Positions 15,207 through 15,507 of a DNA stretch of 15,507 nt are shown here, piece by piece. The notes below the pieces were generated by a model. That model did no database searches, was not told where the DNA came from, and saw only the letters and a list, made by a program, of their open reading frames with translations. The translations under genes were made by a program, and so were the position numbers. This DNA is from Betaproteobacteria bacterium. GTDB lineage: Bacteria > Pseudomonadota > Gammaproteobacteria > Burkholderiales > Thiobacillaceae. How positions within the stretch are numbered: position 1 is the first letter of the stretch; every line of letters begins with the position of its first letter. The stretch lies in assembly GCA_020049245.1 (NCBI GenBank), contig JAIFLB010000146.1, forward strand, positions 1 through 15,507. The letters are read 5' to 3'.

Positions 15207-15507
15207 CATTTCACTTGACGGCTTTTCCACTTTGGTGTGCCGCCGCACGGCGCCCGCATAACGCCGGAACAGCCCGCCTTTGTCTGGTAATGGGTTTCCA
15301 GTAAAGTGACTGGCTTGGCAATACCAACTCAAAAGCGCCAGACAATGTTCGAACAAGCCTTCAAAAACATCGACGCCGACCCACGCCATTCGTTCAACTG
15401 TTGTTAAGGATCGCGAGTACGCAGTCCGCCCTGGGCCGATACTTTCGTCGAAGAACGCCACCTCACAGCCCTAATGCGATACATCGACAAAATACATGAG
15501 CGTGTGA
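15207..15507 (+). pseudogene. Non-coding right edge with a possible decayed type I methyltransferase (hsdM-like) start
   Basis: No intact gene is seen. At 15345 an ATG opens MFEQAFKNID, which resembles the opening of type I restriction-modification HsdM proteins. The reading then departs (ADPRHSFNCC) and stops at TAA 15405-15407. The same frame beyond the stop is open to the window end and has protein-like composition (DTFVEERHLTALMRYIDKIH). No ribosome site precedes the ATG. This fits a degraded or rearranged gene, possibly brought by an element inserted at the ssrA 3' end, but the match is short and from memory. The upstream part (15207-15344) holds only small inverted repeats, for example CCAGT-AAAGTG-ACTGG near 15299. 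Confidence 0.25.

Noticed and set aside
13119..15316. CCAGTAAAGTG shared near 13119 and 15298, considered as element ends
   Set aside because: Eleven identical bases with different flanks is too short to support a transposon, and no transposase lies between them.
15087..15461. 124-residue minus-strand reading frame containing WWRRRESNPRP
   Set aside because: It is antisense to the tmRNA 3' end and its terminator. The RRRESNPRP stretch is the well-known artefact of translating the reverse strand of a tRNA-like T arm and CCA end.

Overview
The window looks like chromosomal DNA of a betaproteobacterium. The evidence is a divergent phaE / phaA-phaB-phaR polyhydroxyalkanoate (PHA) locus, a CobD/CbiB-family membrane protein beside a fused SpmA-SpmB protein, a tmRNA whose tag reads ANDETYALAA (close to the usual betaproteobacterial ANDENYALAA), and a moderately GC-rich base composition. 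The genus cannot be fixed from this sequence.

Region 1 (1-3694) is carbon storage plus metabolite repair. The first bases hold the 5' end of phaE on the minus strand. Across a 137-bp divergent control region lie phaA (thiolase) and phaB (acetoacetyl-CoA reductase) on the plus strand, then a strong intrinsic terminator, then phaR, the PHA-responsive regulator. Together these convert acetyl-CoA to 3-hydroxybutyryl-CoA, polymerise it and adjust the pathway to granule load. A standalone NAD(P)H-hydrate dehydratase (nnrD) follows 14 nt after phaR.

Region 2 (3575-11644) is a long minus-strand run, read from right to left. It holds a membrane-anchored GyrI-like protein, a CobD/CbiB-family membrane protein, a fused SpmA/SpmB nucleoside-recognition membrane protein, a 1178-residue AsmA-like DUF748 protein, an undescribed 38-residue ORF, and a 458-residue TIR-domain protein. 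The 38-residue ORF shares an ATGA stop/start with the TIR gene. A possible 65-residue ORF overlaps the tail of nnrD. The peptide-TIR pair, with an uncommon domain order behind the TIR, is the best candidate for something new.

Region 3 (11670-13048, plus strand) is a two-gene unit: an exported metallo-beta-lactamase-fold hydrolase and a small cupin, overlapping by ATGA.

Region 4 (13147-14809, minus strand) encodes an HU-family nucleoid protein and an exported protein made almost entirely of about 12 tandem 12-13-residue Asp/Asn-Pro repeats, which I do not recognise as a named family.

Region 5 (14810-15507) is a complete one-piece tmRNA gene (ssrA) with encoded CCA and a perfect intrinsic terminator. 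Beyond it the sequence loses good coding potential and carries what may be the decayed start of a type I methyltransferase gene. The 3' end of ssrA is a well-known island integration site, so the right edge may enter an island.
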